Origin: Bdellovibrio sp047344985
Lineage (GTDB): Bacteria > Bdellovibrionota > Bdellovibrionia > Bdellovibrionales > Bdellovibrionaceae
Length of the DNA: 64,000 nucleotides
Assembly: GCF_047344985.1 (NCBI RefSeq)
Contig: NZ_CP178861.1
Span: 2,542,001-2,606,000, forward strand
Reading direction: 5' to 3'
The first letter of the stretch is position 1; every line of letters starts with the position of its first letter. Made by a program: the position numbers and the translations under genes. Below, piece by piece: positions 62,760-64,000 of this stretch. The notes below the pieces were generated by a model that searched no databases, was not told where the DNA came from, and worked only from the letters and a program-made list of their open reading frames with translations.

Positions 62760-63438
62760 GCGGAATCACGATATTTTCTTTTTCTTTCGTGATTTTCATG
62801 ACTCCATAGCGGCCTTCAACTTTAAGGCCGTCAATCGTTGCGAGATAATCAAAAATCGGAAGATGCTTTCCTTCAGAGATTTTAATACTTGTCGCATAGT
62901 GGGTGGCAAAAATATAAAGCTCCCCGTTCACATTCATAAGATCAAAAACTTTCTGAAGCGATGTTGAAAGATCGTGGGTGTAAGAAATCACTCCGAAAAC
63001 ATCCGTTACAAGATCGGCTTTTTTCCATGTCGATGTGGGCTGTAATTCAAACGCACCTTCTTTGATCTCAAGCTTTCCATCAAACTTTGGCGGAGAAAAC
63101 CAGCGGTCTAATTTAAAAGCCACCGCTGTCGCATGCGGCGCCATTTGAGGACTTGGCAAAGATTTAATATAGGAAATTTGTGCGTTGGCTTTACCCGCAC
63201 CGAGGTCAACCCAGTGCTGCTCTGGTGTGAGTTTGATAAGACTGTCTGTGAAATCTTTATGAAGCACGTGACGGTATTCAAGAATATCACGGTTCGTAAC
63301 AAATTTATTTTTTTGAACTCGATCCGAAACTTCTGTAGGACGAAACAAGAAGAGCGACGAGCATTGCTCCGCTGCCTGAGCAGGAAATTGTGAAAGACTT
63401 AAAATCAGAATGGATGCAATCAGCAAAAACTGTTTCAA
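62695..63438 (-). CDS. Secreted methyltransferase-like protein
   Basis: A 247-residue protein with signal peptide MKQFLLIASILILSLSQFPA. After it comes WVDLGAGKANAQISYI near 76-91, a glycine loop like the SAM site of class I methyltransferases, and ADLVTDVFGVISYTHDLSTS near 139-158. A SAM enzyme outside the cytoplasm would be unusual, so it may be a degenerate fold used for another purpose. It overlaps the ClC gene at the 3' end. Confidence 0.75.
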   Translation of the reverse strand: MKQFLLIASILILSLSQFPAQAAEQCSSLFLFRPTEVSDRVQKNKFVTNRDILEYRHVLHKDFTDSLIKLTPEQHWVDLGAGKANAQISYIKSLPSPQMAPHATAVAFKLDRWFSPPKFDGKLEIKEGAFELQPTSTWKKADLVTDVFGVISYTHDLSTSLQKVFDLMNVNGELYIFATHYATSIKISEGKHLPIFDYLATIDGLKVEGRYGVMKITKEKENIVIPPMELVKYHDDAPPSRAFQIVY

Positions 63439-63555
63439 AATGAGACCTCGCTCTTCTTACCTTTTAACGTGCAAGGATGGGACTCAGCCTTCTCTCACAA
63501 AAAGTATCTGACAGGTCTCTGTCTGCCTAGGTTGCCTAAATACGGCAAGGGAAAA

Positions 63556-63570
63556 AGGTACCTGGTACCT
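63556..63570. promoter_or_regulatory. AGGTACC-T-GGTACCT palindrome
   Basis: A perfect 7-bp inverted repeat around one T, 73 nt before the cupin ATG. It may be an operator for the cupin gene or for the divergent secreted protein. The 205 nt between the two genes contain no other obvious element. Confidence 0.4.
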
Positions 63571-63643
63571 AAGTTCGGTGCTAATTCACAGATATGACGA
63601 GGTCGCTCAAAGGAGTAAAATTTCATCATGAAAGGGGGTCGCC

Positions 63644-64000
63644 ATGGCAACTCAATTGACGCCGGGACAGCCCGAAAAAAGAACTCCCGAAACAGGGACA
63701 GGAAGTTTTTCTAAAAAAAGTTTTTCAAAAGCAGACGAGGTTCGCGATTTTCCAAAAGGCAAACTGGAGTTAGTGGAAGTCAATGGATCTACCGTCGGCC
63801 TTATTACCTTACAGCCCGGCTGGCGCTGGTCCACATCTGTAAAACCCATCGCTAAGACTGAAAGCTGTGAGGTTACGCACTTTCAATACATGATCTCAGG
63901 AACTCTTCACGTGAAAATGAATGATGGAACTGAAGTAGACTTTAAGGGTGGCGAAGTAGCCTTCACGCCGCCGGGACATGATGCCTGGGTTGTCGGTAAC
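63644..64000 (+). CDS. Cupin-domain protein (3' end outside window)
   Basis: 119 codons to the window edge, starting at ATG with GGGGG upstream. After a polar N-terminus (about 1-45) come LITLQPGWRWSTSVKPIA, HFQYMISGTLHVKMNDGTEV and FKGGEVAFTPPGHDAWVVGN, the two halves of a cupin barrel with a conserved His-type metal region. Substrate or ligand unknown. The rest is missing. Confidence 0.7.
   Translation, partial: MATQLTPGQPEKRTPETGTGSFSKKSFSKADEVRDFPKGKLELVEVNGSTVGLITLQPGWRWSTSVKPIAKTESCEVTHFQYMISGTLHVKMNDGTEVDFKGGEVAFTPPGHDAWVVGN

Overview
The window looks like chromosome from a Bdellovibrio-type predatory or scavenging bacterium (Bdellovibrionota). This is an inference from gene content: a fused ccoNO cytochrome oxidase gene, many lipoproteins and secreted hydrolases, a very large Ig-like/propeller lipoprotein, paralogous DUF6279-like lipoproteins and dense gene packing with 4-nt ATGA/GTGA overlaps. 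No rRNA, CRISPR array, integrase or complete insertion sequence was seen. One tRNA (CAT anticodon) is present.

Layout. 1-6.4 kb (minus strand): a partial MRP/ABCC-like ABC exporter preceded by a 17-codon hydrophobic leader ORF, a putative Na+/H+ antiporter, an ADP-ribosylglycohydrolase and a secreted HNH-type nuclease. 6.5-15.7 kb (plus): an unknown protein, a Cys-rich FNR-like regulator, then a tightly overlapping respiratory operon ccoI-ccoS-ccoNO-ccoQ-ccoP-ccoG plus a TauE/DsbD_2-like membrane protein. A TGA-N6-TCA operator sits just upstream of ccoI. 15.7-22.7 kb: outer-membrane proteins, a CsbD-like protein, Pcm, then an oxidative-stress group with OxyR (C199/C208), a clear OxyR-type operator, Dps and a ZIP transporter, followed by GltS. 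22.7-33.6 kb: a KH protein, a trypsin-like lipoprotein, a Rieske-flavodoxin fusion, a DUF6279-like lipoprotein, a putative secreted protein glutaminase, a hybrid histidine kinase, a truncated haemoglobin and assorted small genes.

33.8-38.7 kb (minus) is the most unusual part. Four co-oriented genes encode a zinc-ligand-less Vsr nuclease, a Dcm-type cytosine methyltransferase, a protein carrying two separate GHKL ATPase modules (an Hsp90/MORC-like N-terminus and a histidine-kinase-like C-terminus), and a receiver-domain protein with an unfamiliar output region. This reads as a restriction or defence module under two-component-like control. It lacks a conventional restriction endonuclease, so Vsr is the obvious nuclease candidate.

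39.4-64 kb: the tRNA, two lipoproteins, a copper group (His/Met-rich outer-membrane protein divergent from a His-rich Cu+ P-type ATPase), small secreted proteins, a HEAT-repeat and coiled-coil pair, pyrC, yciB, the second DUF6279 paralogue, an enoyl-CoA hydratase, a 1615-residue lipoprotein, a subtilisin, uppP, MscS and ClC channels, a secreted methyltransferase-like protein and the start of a cupin gene. Themes that recur are low-oxygen respiration, oxidative and copper stress, and export of degradative enzymes.
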